Shown in pieces: positions 34,208-42,547 of a stretch of DNA of 64,000 bases (positions are counted from its first letter, which is position 1; each line of letters begins with the position of its first letter). The notes below the pieces were generated by a model that worked only from the letters and a program-made list of their open reading frames with translations, had not been told where the DNA came from and ran no database searches. Position numbers and translations under genes: made by a program. This DNA is from Hyalangium gracile. GTDB lineage: Bacteria; Myxococcota; Myxococcia; Myxococcales; Myxococcaceae. The DNA is taken from contig NZ_JAHXBG010000018.1 in NCBI RefSeq assembly GCF_020103725.1, positions 62,001 through 126,000 on the forward strand, written 5' to 3'.

Positions 34208-35575
34208 TCAGCGGCCCACGGTGGGCACCGCGAGCAGCTCGATGGAGGTGTTGGCGGAGTTGAAGGGGTGCGGGAGGTAGAGGGCGACGGCGTGCTCACG
34301 CAGCACCGTTCTCCAGCCTCCGTCCTGCGGAGAGAGGGAGAAGTAGGAGGCGCCCGGGCGGACGGGCACTTCGGGAGGCGGTCGGTAGGTGACCTGCAGC
34401 GGGACCCCCGGCGTGGTGGCCTGGACGAGCCCCTGGATCTCCGACCAGCTCCCGAGCTTCGAGAGCTTGGGGAGCTGATCGGCGACGACCTGCTCCGGCA
34501 GCTCGCTGCGCACCATGAGGAGGAACTGTCCACAGCGCTCGATCCGCTCGTCCTCGAGCTTCGCCCGATAGAGCCCGTCGGAGCCCAGCTCCATGGGGAC
34601 GGTGAGGCACTGCTCCAGCGCCACCGCTCGCAGCAGCTGGAGCAGCCGCCGGAACAGCTCCTCGAAGGTGACGCGCAGGTTGGTGAACTGGAAGGGCGGC
34701 ATGGCGGCCGGATCGGCGTCCGCGGAGAAGGTGCAGAGCTGCCCTCCGAGCCGGCTCAGCATCAGGTACAGATCGTGCGGGCGCATGTTGCCCGCCTCGA
34801 TGGCGTGGGAGAGGAACGGGATGATGCCGTTGAGGGCGTGCAGCTCCAGGAACAGCGTGACGTCCGAGGCGGTGAACTCGAGCGAGGAGGCGTCCCGGTG
34901 TCGTCGCCGGGAGGCGATCTGCCGCTGCTTGGCGACGAGGATCCGCAGCAGGGAGCGCAGCTCGTTCATGATGAACGGGGAGGAGCTGATGCGCAGGCAG
35001 GGCGGGATGTAGTTGTCGACGAGCACCAGGCTCCCCGACTTGTCCCGGGTGAGCTCGGCGATCTTCATGGAGTCGAAGTCGTCCCGAGGCTCGTCGCCGA
35101 ACAGGAGCTTCACGTTGCGCTGGGCGAAGGCGATCTGCACCACGGAGGTGGCGGCGTGGAGATCCCCCACCGGGCGGCTGCGGGGCGTGAAGCGAGGGTT
35201 GGCCCCCAGCTTGCCCGCGGCGCCGTAGCTCTCGACGTCGCTGCGCTCCTTGGGGATGCCCAGGTAGAGCTCCAGCAACTGCTGCGTGGGGCGGAAGTGG
35301 CCTTCGACAGGGCGGGCCGCGGGTGACTCCTCATGCCCCGCCTCGAAGGCGACGGGCAGCCCGTCAGGCAGGATGCCCGTGAACTCCAGGAGGCTGATCT
35401 GACCGGCGCGCAGGGCCTCCATGTCGAGCTGCATGGACGCCACACCCCAGGGATAGAGACACACCGAGCCCAGTCGGGTCTCCACCAAGGTCTCGTGATA
35501 CAGATCCAGCTGCTGGAGGTGGTGGGGACTCATGAACATCCCCTCCGACCAGATGATGCGCTGCGGGGCCTTCAT
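34208..35575 (-). CDS. tssK: T6SS baseplate-membrane connector TssK (ImpJ/VasE)
   Basis: A 455-residue trimeric connector between the baseplate and the TssLM complex. Typical features are IIWSEGMFMSPHHLQQLDLY at the start, LYPWGVASMQLDMEALRAGQ, MKIAELTRDKSGSLVLVDNY and LYLPHPFNSANTSIELLAVP at the end. The start overlaps the tssJ stop by 4 bp and the gap to tssL is 33 bp. Confidence 0.97.
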   Translation of the reverse strand: MKAPQRIIWSEGMFMSPHHLQQLDLYHETLVETRLGSVCLYPWGVASMQLDMEALRAGQISLLEFTGILPDGLPVAFEAGHEESPAARPVEGHFRPTQQLLELYLGIPKERSDVESYGAAGKLGANPRFTPRSRPVGDLHAATSVVQIAFAQRNVKLLFGDEPRDDFDSMKIAELTRDKSGSLVLVDNYIPPCLRISSSPFIMNELRSLLRILVAKQRQIASRRRHRDASSLEFTASDVTLFLELHALNGIIPFLSHAIEAGNMRPHDLYLMLSRLGGQLCTFSADADPAAMPPFQFTNLRVTFEELFRRLLQLLRAVALEQCLTVPMELGSDGLYRAKLEDERIERCGQFLLMVRSELPEQVVADQLPKLSKLGSWSEIQGLVQATTPGVPLQVTYRPPPEVPVRPGASYFSLSPQDGGWRTVLREHAVALYLPHPFNSANTSIELLAVPTVGR

Positions 35576-36174
35576 GGCGTTCTCCTCGAAGGGCGCAGGT
35601 AGTCGATCTGATAGCCCTGGAGCTTGAAGCGGAGTTGGGTGTCTTCGGGGCTGGGAGTGGCGCCGCGCTCACCCGCGGGTTGCTCCTCGCACTGACTGGA
35701 GGGGACGGGCGGGAGCTTGGCGACGGCGAGCCACGAGTAGCCCAGGGGCTGGCGGAAGAGCCCGATGGCCGCCACGAACCGGGCCTTGGGATCCCGCTGC
35801 ACCCACTGCCCCGTCTCGCGGCCTGGCGCCGCGACGAGCTCCGCCGAGAGCAGGAGATCCTCACCGAGGATGACCTTGGGCTCCGTCCAGAGCTTCTGGA
35901 AGCTGGCTCGCTCCAGCTTGACGCTGTCCTTGATCTGGAGGAGCTGAACCACGGTGGGCAGCGAGCGGCCCTGGGCGTCTGGATTGACGCCGTCCGCCGC
36001 CGCATCCAGCCGAGCGAAGAAGGGGGGAGGCGTGTCGCAGGTCGCCGCCTTGCTCGTGGCGCAGCCGGGAAGCGCCAGCACCGCGCAGGCGGTCGTGAGC
36101 CTCACGAGGGCTTGCCTCCCTCGCGCGACTTCCCGCGTGTGATTCCATTGAAGGTTCGACATGCCCCCGCTCAT
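35572..36174 (-). CDS. tssJ: T6SS outer-membrane lipoprotein TssJ (VasD)
   Basis: A 200-residue lipoprotein with a long N-terminal lead and a lipobox LALPGC (lipidated Cys near residue 38). The mature part keeps the transthyretin-like fold of TssJ (FARLDAAADGVNPDAQGRSL, PTVVQLLQIKDSVKLERASF, QKLWTEPKVILGEDLLLSAE, RFVAAIGLFRQPLGYSWLAV). TssJ holds TssM at the outer membrane. It is the first gene of the minus-strand T6SS operon. ATG at 36174 is used; ATG at 36162 is equally possible. Confidence 0.92.
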   Translation of the reverse strand: MSGGMSNLQWNHTREVARGRQALVRLTTACAVLALPGCATSKAATCDTPPPFFARLDAAADGVNPDAQGRSLPTVVQLLQIKDSVKLERASFQKLWTEPKVILGEDLLLSAELVAAPGRETGQWVQRDPKARFVAAIGLFRQPLGYSWLAVAKLPPVPSSQCEEQPAGERGATPSPEDTQLRFKLQGYQIDYLRPSRRTP

Positions 36175-36401
36175 GATTTCGTGAGAGAGATGGAAGGGAT
36201 TGACGCGGAAGCAGACAGTCTGGAGCGTTGAATTCGCTCCCCGCGCCGTTCGTGCTGAGGGTGTATAGGTGAATCGTGAGCAGTCTCGAGTACCACTCCG
36301 GGGGTACGCACTTCCGCTCGATCACCCTGTATGACTGTCTCGGATCAGGGATGGATCCTTCTTGATCATCCACCCACCGAGGGCTCGCCCTAGGGGTCGT
36401 A
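36175..36401. promoter_or_regulatory. Divergent promoter region between the T6SS operon and the OmpA gene
   Basis: The 227-bp gap between divergent starts must drive tssJ leftward and the OmpA-type gene rightward. I see no convincing sigma54 (TGGCAC-N5-TTGC) or sigma70 pair on either strand. A GGAGCG/CGCTCC stem with a 7-nt loop lies at 36222-36240, and a TATACA hexamer without a matching -35 lies on the minus strand. The composition is less GC-rich than the genes around it. Confidence 0.5.
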
Positions 36402-38195
36402 ATGATTCAGTGCAAGCTTGGAAGGAGAGCGTGCGCAATCGCTCTCGTGCTCGCTTCGTCCGTCACGCTCGCGCAGGAGCCGCCGCCTTTCGACAGCTTC
36501 GAGCTGGAGCGGCTGGATTTGAACCCTGGCGCCGCGGGCTCGCTCCTCATGGGAACCGGGGAGCTGTTGCCCGCGGGGGACTTCCGGTTCTCCGCGGTGG
36601 GGCATTATCAGCACAACCCCTTCGTGTTCTCCCGGGACGGGCAGGTTGTCCCCATCGTGGGGAGCCGGGCGACGACGCATCTGGCCGCGGCCTATGCTCC
36701 GTTCTCCTGGCTCGAGCTGGGGGTGCAGCTCCCCATCGTGGTGTTGCAGACAGGGACGGACCTGAGCGGGGAGGGCATCGCCCGGCCCGCCTCCTCGGGG
36801 CTGTCGACACCGACGGTGAGCGCCCGGGTGGGGCTGGTCTCCCAGCAGGCCGGCTCCTGGGGAGATCTGGCGCTGGAGATGGGCGTGGGGGCTCCCATGG
36901 GGAGCGCTCCCGGGTTCGCTCGAGATGAAGGGCTTCGTTATGCGCCTCGGGTGATGATCGGCCGGCGGTTCGGCTGGTTCCGCGTCGCGGTGGATTCGCG
37001 GCTCATGGTTCGGCCCGTCCTCACGCCGTACGAGGAGCGCGCTCTGGCTCGGGCTGCCGTGGGTAATGAGGCTCAGGTCGGGCTTGCCCTGGCGATGGTG
37101 GGGCAGCGCACCCGGTGGGAGCTCGATCTGCGAGGGACCTTCCCGCTGGTGAAGCAGCCCAGCTCGGTGGAGCTGTTCCTCGGGCCTCGGTACCTGGTGA
37201 ACCCCTCCGTGGAGGTGTTCGCGCTCGCGGGGCTGGGGAGTGGCGCGGCTCCGGGAACGCCCTTGTTCCGAGTCCTGCTCGGGGCGGCGTTCGGTCGCGT
37301 GGTGCCGCCGCGGCTTTCCGACGAGTCCTCGGTGACCTGTGCTCCAGAGCTCGAGCACTCGGCGGAGGAGTGCCCGGACATGGACGAGGACAGTGACGGG
37401 GTGCCGAACGGGCTGGATCAGTGCGATGAGCAGGCAGGGACGCCCGAGCGACAGGGCTGTCCGTGGACCGACCTCGACAGGGATGGCATCGAGGACAAGC
37501 TGGATGCGTGCCCCGCGGAAGTAGGGGTGGCTGCCTGGAAGGGCTGTCCGATGCCTGATCAGGACAAGGATGGCATCGAGGACGGACGGGATGTCTGTCC
37601 TTCGGAGCCGGGGCCGGAGATCTCCCGAGGCTGTCCGCTGAAGGATCGGGACCTGGATGGGATCGAGGACGACATCGATCAGTGTCCGGACCTGGCGGGC
37701 CCTCCGGAGCGTCAGGGCTGCCCGGAGTCGGACCTGGACCGGGACAACATCGCCAATGTGGTGGATACCTGCGCCAGGGAGCCGGGCCCTGTGGACAACC
37801 ATGGGTGCCCCGCGCACGAGGTGCCGCTCGTCTCCCTCACCAGGCAGAAGATCGAGCTGACGGACAAGGTCTTCTTCGTTCCCGGGCAGCCTCGAATCGT
37901 CGAGCGCTCCTTCCCGGTGTTGAACTGGGTGGCCAAGGTGATGCTCGAGCACCCCGACCTGCCGCTCGTCGTGGTGGGAGCGCATACCGACGATCGGGGA
38001 AATGCGCTCGATAATCAGCGCCAGTCGCAAGCTCGCGCGGAGGAGGTCCGGAAGTACCTCATCCAGCGTGGTGTTGCGCCCGAGCGGCTGGAGGCCAAGG
38101 GCTACGGCCAGAGCCGCCCCCTCTACAGCAACGCCACATCCATTGGTCGCGAGAACAACCGCCGCATCGAGTTCATCATCGTGGCCCGGCAGTGA
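36402..38195 (+). CDS. OmpA-family outer-membrane protein with TSP3-like calcium repeats
   Basis: A 597-residue protein. Signal peptide is residues ~1-24 (ASSVTLAQ). A beta-barrel-like region (ALELG-type strands, e.g. [17 protein letters not shown]) spans ~30-310. About five thrombospondin-type-3 repeats occupy 326-470, each with an Asp-rich loop ([44 protein letters not shown]). An OmpA peptidoglycan-binding domain ends the protein ([43 protein letters not shown]). It is divergent from tssJ and overlaps the kinase gene downstream. A role in anchoring the T6SS complex to peptidoglycan is inferred from this context. Confidence 0.9.
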   Translation: MIQCKLGRRACAIALVLASSVTLAQEPPPFDSFELERLDLNPGAAGSLLMGTGELLPAGDFRFSAVGHYQHNPFVFSRDGQVVPIVGSRATTHLAAAYAPFSWLELGVQLPIVVLQTGTDLSGEGIARPASSGLSTPTVSARVGLVSQQAGSWGDLALEMGVGAPMGSAPGFARDEGLRYAPRVMIGRRFGWFRVAVDSRLMVRPVLTPYEERALARAAVGNEAQVGLALAMVGQRTRWELDLRGTFPLVKQPSSVELFLGPRYLVNPSVEVFALAGLGSGAAPGTPLFRVLLGAAFGRVVPPRLSDESSVTCAPELEHSAEECPDMDEDSDGVPNGLDQCDEQAGTPERQGCPWTDLDRDGIEDKLDACPAEVGVAAWKGCPMPDQDKDGIEDGRDVCPSEPGPEISRGCPLKDRDLDGIEDDIDQCPDLAGPPERQGCPESDLDRDNIANVVDTCAREPGPVDNHGCPAHEVPLVSLTRQKIELTDKVFFVPGQPRIVERSFPVLNWVAKVMLEHPDLPLVVVGAHTDDRGNALDNQRQSQARAEEVRKYLIQRGVAPERLEAKGYGQSRPLYSNATSIGRENNRRIEFIIVARQ

Positions 38196-38200
38196 GCGCC

Positions 38201-39865
38201 ATGGAGATCGGTAAGTACCGCCTGATTCACAAGCTCGCCACCGGAGGCATGGCCGAGGTGTTCCTCGCCAAGGCCGCCGGTCCCATGGGCTTCGAGAAGC
38301 TGCTGGTCGTCAAGCGCATCCTGCCGCACCTGGCCACCGAGCCCACGTTCGTGGAGATGTTCCTCACCGAGGCCCGCCTGGCCGCGCAGCTCAACCACCC
38401 GAACATCGTCCAGATCTTCGACTTCGGTGAGTCCGAGGGCACCTACTTCCTGGCCATGGAGTACATCGACGGGCCCAACCTCAGGGAGATCATCCGGCGC
38501 TCCAGCGCCGTGGGGCTGGCGTTGCCGCTCGCGTTCTGCGCTCGCATCGTCTCGGCCGCCTGCGAGGGCCTGGCCTTTGCCCATGGCTACCGGGATCCCT
38601 CCACCCGGCAGCCCCTGAACATCATCCACCGCGACATCAGCCCCGATAACATCCTGCTGTCCAGGCAGGGGGCCGTGAAGGTGGTGGACTTCGGCATCGC
38701 CAAGGCCGCGGGACTGAGCCCCCACACCCAGGCAGGCGTGGTGAAGGGCAAGCTGGCGTACATGGCGCCCGAGCAGCTCCGCAACGAGCCGCTGGACCCG
38801 CGCGCGGATGTGTATGCGCTCGGGGTCGTCTTCTATGAGCTGCTGACGGGGCTCAAGCCCTTCATCGCCACGTCGGATGCGGGCATGGTCCAGGCCATCC
38901 TCTTCGAGCTGCAGGTGCCCGTCCTGCAGCGCCGGCCCGATGTGCCGGAGGCTCTCCAGCGCATCCTGAATCGAGCCCTCGCCAAGGAGCGTGAGCGGCG
39001 CTACCCGGACTGCGCGTCCTTCCAGACGGACCTGGAGGAGTTCATCCTGTCCACGGCCAGGCCCATGGGGGCTCCACAGGTTGCCCAGATCGTCTCCATG
39101 ATGACGGCGGGAATCGACAATCCTCATCCCACGGTCCAGACCCTCAGCTCCGCGCCCAGCAATCCGAGGCTCGCCCTGCCTCAGCGTCCGCTCGAGCTCA
39201 CCGCGGCCGCGCGCCCTTCGCAGCTCATTCTGCGCAACGGCGCTCAAGCTCCTCAGACTTCCATCCTCCAGGTCGCTCCTCCACCGGAGAGCCCTCCTCC
39301 CCAGCGCCAGGGACGCTCGGAGAAGGAGATGGTCTGGGTCGCGCGCGCCGGCATCCTGCTCTTCCTGCTCGGATCGGGCCTGCTCATCCACCGACATTCC
39401 CCGCGGGCAGGCGAGAACCCGGTACCTCCTCCTGCCACGCCCCCGGTGGCACCCGCGCCTCCTGTCAGCGCGCCTGCGTCCAGTGGGCCGAGCCCCAGCA
39501 AGCCAGAGCCGCGTCTCGAGGAGCCAGGCGACGTGGGGAGCGGCGCTGCTCCACGGGAGGCTCCGCCCAGGCCCGTTCCAGAGGGCCGCAAGCCCTCGAG
39601 CATGGGGAGCCCCCGTTCTTCCGAGGACACGGAGCCTCCGAAAGCGGGGCAGGGGACCCTGGACCTTCGAGTCGTGCCTGAGGCCAAGCTGTTCCTGAAC
39701 GGGTGGCAGATGGGCCCAGCTCCGGAGAAGCCTTTTCCGCTCGATGCAGGTCAGTACGCCGTGAGGCTCGTCAATGACAAGCTGCGCAAGGATGTGACCC
39801 GCCACATCACGGTGGCCGTGGGGCAGACCACCCAGCTCGAGGTCAACCTGCTCTTGGAGAAGTAG
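38201..39865 (+). CDS. Ser/Thr protein kinase with transmembrane helix, linked to T6SS locus
   Basis: A 554-residue Hanks kinase. It has [15 protein letters not shown] (Gly-rich loop), VVKRIL with the conserved Lys, [21 protein letters not shown] and [11 protein letters not shown] cytoplasmic linker leads to one transmembrane helix ([17 protein letters not shown]) near residue 387, a Pro-rich stretch and a C-terminal PEGA-like beta domain ([20 protein letters not shown]). ATG at 38201 ([11 protein letters not shown]) is chosen over a GTG at 38192 that overlaps the OmpA stop. T6SS loci of other bacteria use PpkA kinases with FHA proteins to control firing; this kinase may play that part, but it is not a PpkA orthologue by architecture. 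Confidence 0.9.
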   Translation: MEIGKYRLIHKLATGGMAEVFLAKAAGPMGFEKLLVVKRILPHLATEPTFVEMFLTEARLAAQLNHPNIVQIFDFGESEGTYFLAMEYIDGPNLREIIRRSSAVGLALPLAFCARIVSAACEGLAFAHGYRDPSTRQPLNIIHRDISPDNILLSRQGAVKVVDFGIAKAAGLSPHTQAGVVKGKLAYMAPEQLRNEPLDPRADVYALGVVFYELLTGLKPFIATSDAGMVQAILFELQVPVLQRRPDVPEALQRILNRALAKERERRYPDCASFQTDLEEFILSTARPMGAPQVAQIVSMMTAGIDNPHPTVQTLSSAPSNPRLALPQRPLELTAAARPSQLILRNGAQAPQTSILQVAPPPESPPPQRQGRSEKEMVWVARAGILLFLLGSGLLIHRHSPRAGENPVPPPATPPVAPAPPVSAPASSGPSPSKPEPRLEEPGDVGSGAAPREAPPRPVPEGRKPSSMGSPRSSEDTEPPKAGQGTLDLRVVPEAKLFLNGWQMGPAPEKPFPLDAGQYAVRLVNDKLRKDVTRHITVAVGQTTQLEVNLLLEK

Positions 39866-39881
39866 CGCGCGAGGCGCGGGC

Positions 39882-40076
39882 TCACGGGTCGAACTTCGGA
39901 GTGCTGATGACGACGGAGAACCGGTCCGGCTTCTCGACCTTCTTCGTGCGCGTCCGGCTGTCGGGAGACTCCTTGTGGTACGGCTCGATTCGCACCCGGA
40001 GGCCGAACACCCACCGGTTCTTCTCGGGCTCGGTGGCAGGCTGGCCAAAGCTCATCGGGCTCGTGGAGTCGCTCAT
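39882..40076 (-). CDS. Small hypothetical protein (64 aa)
   Basis: A short reading frame, convergent with the kinase gene and 17 bp from its stop. Coding is supported by almost exclusive G/C at third codon positions and by an AGGTTG site upstream of its ATG. The product (MSDSTSPMSFGQPATEPEKN ..., then VFGLRVRIEPYHKES) is hydrophilic and basic in its second half, with no signal peptide or membrane helix. No family recognised. Confidence 0.6.
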   Translation of the reverse strand: MSDSTSPMSFGQPATEPEKNRWVFGLRVRIEPYHKESPDSRTRTKKVEKPDRFSVVISTPKFDP

Positions 40077-40151
40077 CGAGACAACCTAACGAGTGGCTCG
40101 GAGAAACGGATTGGCCCTGGAGTCGTACGCGGCCCCACGCCTCGGAGCATT

Positions 40152-40541
40152 TCAGCTGGCCTTCACCTTGTGCTGAAGACCCACCGCGAGCTCGTCTCCC
40201 ACCGCTCGCAGGAGCGCGTGGATGTCCAGCGGCTTGTGGAGGATGCGTACCCCCGGCGGTGGCACCACCCGCGGGTGGGCGGTGATCATCAACACCCGCG
40301 CGTTTCCGAGGCAGCTCCGCTTCGCCGCCTGCTCCACCATCCAGCCCCCGTTCTCGCCCGGCAGCATGTAGTCCGTGATGACCAGGTCGAAGCGTCGGGT
40401 CTCGAGCTGCACGAGCCCCTCCTCCGCCGTGCCAACAGCCGTCACGTCATACCCCTCCGGCTCCAGCAGGGTGCTCAGCCCCTCGCGAATGTCCTCATTG
40501 TCCTCAACGAGGAGGATGCTCGATCCAGAGCTGTGGCCCAC
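40152..40541 (-). CDS. Stand-alone receiver-domain response regulator
   Basis: A 129-residue CheY-like receiver: ILLVEDNEDIREGL with the acidic pocket, phospho-acceptor Asp57 in LVITDYMLPGENGG, the Thr in LMITAHPR and the Lys in ILHKPLD. There is no output domain. GTG at 40541 is chosen because GGGAG lies 7 bp upstream; the longer frame to 40652 has a non-coding-like N-terminus. A partner kinase is not adjacent. Confidence 0.88.
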   Translation of the reverse strand: MGHSSGSSILLVEDNEDIREGLSTLLEPEGYDVTAVGTAEEGLVQLETRRFDLVITDYMLPGENGGWMVEQAAKRSCLGNARVLMITAHPRVVPPPGVRILHKPLDIHALLRAVGDELAVGLQHKVKAS

Positions 40542-40681
40542 GGTGAATCTCCCAAGATGGCGAAGCGCTCGTACTCTTGTGGTCCGGCGGCGAGACTGAA
40601 ACCCTGGGTGAGCCTCGGGACGATAGGACTGTTGACCAGCAGTAATTCCCAACCTCCCGCGCTGAACGTCTCCCCTTGCAA

Positions 40682-42466
40682 ATGTCTCCTCGGACGGGGC
40701 GCGGCGCGTGCCAAGATGTCCCGGTGCCGCTCGCGTTGCTCACCTTGATGGTCGCGCCGCTGATGGCGACAGCTCCGGAGGTAGGCGCCTCGGCGAGAGG
40801 GTACGAGGAGACCCTCGTCGAGTGGGGGCTCGCCCAGCATGGCCGTGAGGTGGAGCCCTCGCCCGAGGGCCAGCGGCTGGAGGCGGTGCTCGTCTCGGCC
40901 GAGGACGTGGTGGCCCAGAGCGACCCGTACCCCAACTTCCTCAACATCTTCCACGTGCGCACCCGCGAGGAGGTCATCCGCCGCGAGGTGCTGCTGGAGC
41001 CCGGGGCGCCGTACTCGGACGAGCTCGCCCAGGAGACGGCTCGCAACCTGCGCAAGCTGGGCATCTTCTCGGCCGTGCGCGTCGTCCCGGTGAAGGGCAC
41101 CGCTCCCGGCAGCGTGGCCCTGCTGGTCATCACCAAGGACCTGTGGTCGCTGCGGCTCAACCAGGACTGGGAGCTGGTGGGCTCCTTCCTGCGCTATCTG
41201 CGGCTGCAGGGCACCGAGACGAACTTCCTGGGGCTCAACCAGCGGCTGGCGGTGGACTTCCTGCTGCGCCCGGACACCATGAGCATCGGCCAGACGTACA
41301 TCAACCGGCGCGTGGGCGGCAGCCGCTGGTACCTGGGAGAGACGGCCTCCATCATCATCGGACGGGAGAGCGGCAAGCCAGAGGGCACGCGCGGCTCGGT
41401 GGTCTTCCAGCGCCCGCTGTACTCGCTGTCCACGCCGTGGAGCGCCAACACCTCCGTCTCCTGGGACACGTCGACGACGCGCGTGTTCCGAGGCACCGAG
41501 GTGTGGCAGCTCCCCTACCCGGACGGCGCGCCCGTGCCCTTCATCTACGAGACGCGCGACGTGTCGGGCGGGGCGAGCTACACGCGCTCGTATGGCGAGT
41601 ACTACAAGACGAACGTGACGGGTGGGGTGACGGCCTATCACCGGAGCTATGCCGCCCCCCTGGCGGCTCCGCTGGATGACGCGCAGCGCGAGTGGCTGAA
41701 GGCCAACCACCTGCCCCGCAGCGAGAATGCCGTCTACACCTCCCTGTCGCTGTCGGCCTTCGAGGCCCGCTACGAGGTGCTGCGCGAGGTGGACTCGTAC
41801 GCGCTCTCGGAGGACTTCCAGATCGGCCACTCGACGCTGGCCACGGTCCGGTATGCGCCTCCGGCCTTCTCCTCGGCGGCGCACTACGCGGAGCTGGGCC
41901 TGGCGGCGCGCTACCGCTGGCTGTGGGGAGATGCGATGACCACGGTGTCGGCGGGAGGCTCCATCCGACGGGCGCTCGGAGAGGGCGCCGCGTGGACGAA
42001 CCGGCGCTGGGCGGCGGAGGTACACCAGGTGACGCCGAAGGTGCTCGGCGGGCGCTTCATGGTGCGCGGCCTGCTGGACGTGAACACCGATGACCTGTTC
42101 GACCGGGTGACTCTGTTGGGCGGGGCCAACGGCCTGCGAGGCGCGCGGCAGGACGCGTACTCCGGCAAGCGGCTGCTGCTGGTCAACGTGGAGTACCGCA
42201 CCGCGCCGCTCGTCTTCCACACGCTGCACCTGGGGGGCGTGCTCTTCTACGACGCGGGCTCGGCCTTCGACCGGGGGCCGAGCGTGGTGCACTCGGTGGG
42301 CGTGGGCATCCGCTTCCTCTTCCCGCAGTTCAACGTGTACCCGTTCCGGTTCGACTTCGGCTACGTGCTCAACGACACGATGCCGCCTGTAGGCCAGCGC
42401 TTCACCTTCAGCGGCGGTCAGATCACCGAGTACCGGCCCTCCGTCCTGGACTCGCCTCTGCGGTAG
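40682..42466 (+). CDS. POTRA-beta-barrel outer-membrane protein (Omp85/surface antigen-like)
   Basis: A 594-residue protein with an N-terminal signal-like segment (LALLTLMVAPLMATA). A single POTRA-like unit follows (FHVRTREEVIRREVLLEPGA, YSDELAQETARNLRKLGIFS, VALLVITKDLWSL). The rest is a beta barrel ending in the Omp85-type region LLGGANGLRGARQDAY (an LRGY-like loop motif), GGVLFYDAGSAFDRGPSVVH and a terminal FDFGYVLND. One POTRA and this size fit accessory Omp85/TpsB-like proteins and not BamA itself. Start is uncertain: TTG 40676, ATG 40682 or GTG 40724. It is divergent from the receiver gene. Confidence 0.82.
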   Translation: MSPRTGRGACQDVPVPLALLTLMVAPLMATAPEVGASARGYEETLVEWGLAQHGREVEPSPEGQRLEAVLVSAEDVVAQSDPYPNFLNIFHVRTREEVIRREVLLEPGAPYSDELAQETARNLRKLGIFSAVRVVPVKGTAPGSVALLVITKDLWSLRLNQDWELVGSFLRYLRLQGTETNFLGLNQRLAVDFLLRPDTMSIGQTYINRRVGGSRWYLGETASIIIGRESGKPEGTRGSVVFQRPLYSLSTPWSANTSVSWDTSTTRVFRGTEVWQLPYPDGAPVPFIYETRDVSGGASYTRSYGEYYKTNVTGGVTAYHRSYAAPLAAPLDDAQREWLKANHLPRSENAVYTSLSLSAFEARYEVLREVDSYALSEDFQIGHSTLATVRYAPPAFSSAAHYAELGLAARYRWLWGDAMTTVSAGGSIRRALGEGAAWTNRRWAAEVHQVTPKVLGGRFMVRGLLDVNTDDLFDRVTLLGGANGLRGARQDAYSGKRLLLVNVEYRTAPLVFHTLHLGGVLFYDAGSAFDRGPSVVHSVGVGIRFLFPQFNVYPFRFDFGYVLNDTMPPVGQRFTFSGGQITEYRPSVLDSPLR

Positions 42467-42491
42467 TCGCGCCTCCGCGCGGCCGCGAGCC

Positions 42492-42512
42492 CCGGCAGGT
42501 CATGCCTGCCGG
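42492..42512. terminator. Hairpin between convergent genes
   Basis: CCGGCAGG-TCATG-CCTGCCGG is a perfect 8-bp stem in the 81-bp gap between the barrel-protein gene and the convergent serine hydrolase gene. No T-run is present on either side, but the position fits a shared transcript end. Confidence 0.5.
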
Positions 42513-42547
42513 AGCCGTGGCTCCTCGCGACCCCCGCTCGCGCGGGG

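Noticed and set aside
37378-37820. DNA repeat array (possible CRISPR-like)
   Set aside because: The periodicity is in-frame and encodes the Asp-rich TSP3-like protein repeats of the OmpA-type protein; there are no conserved DNA repeats with unique spacers.
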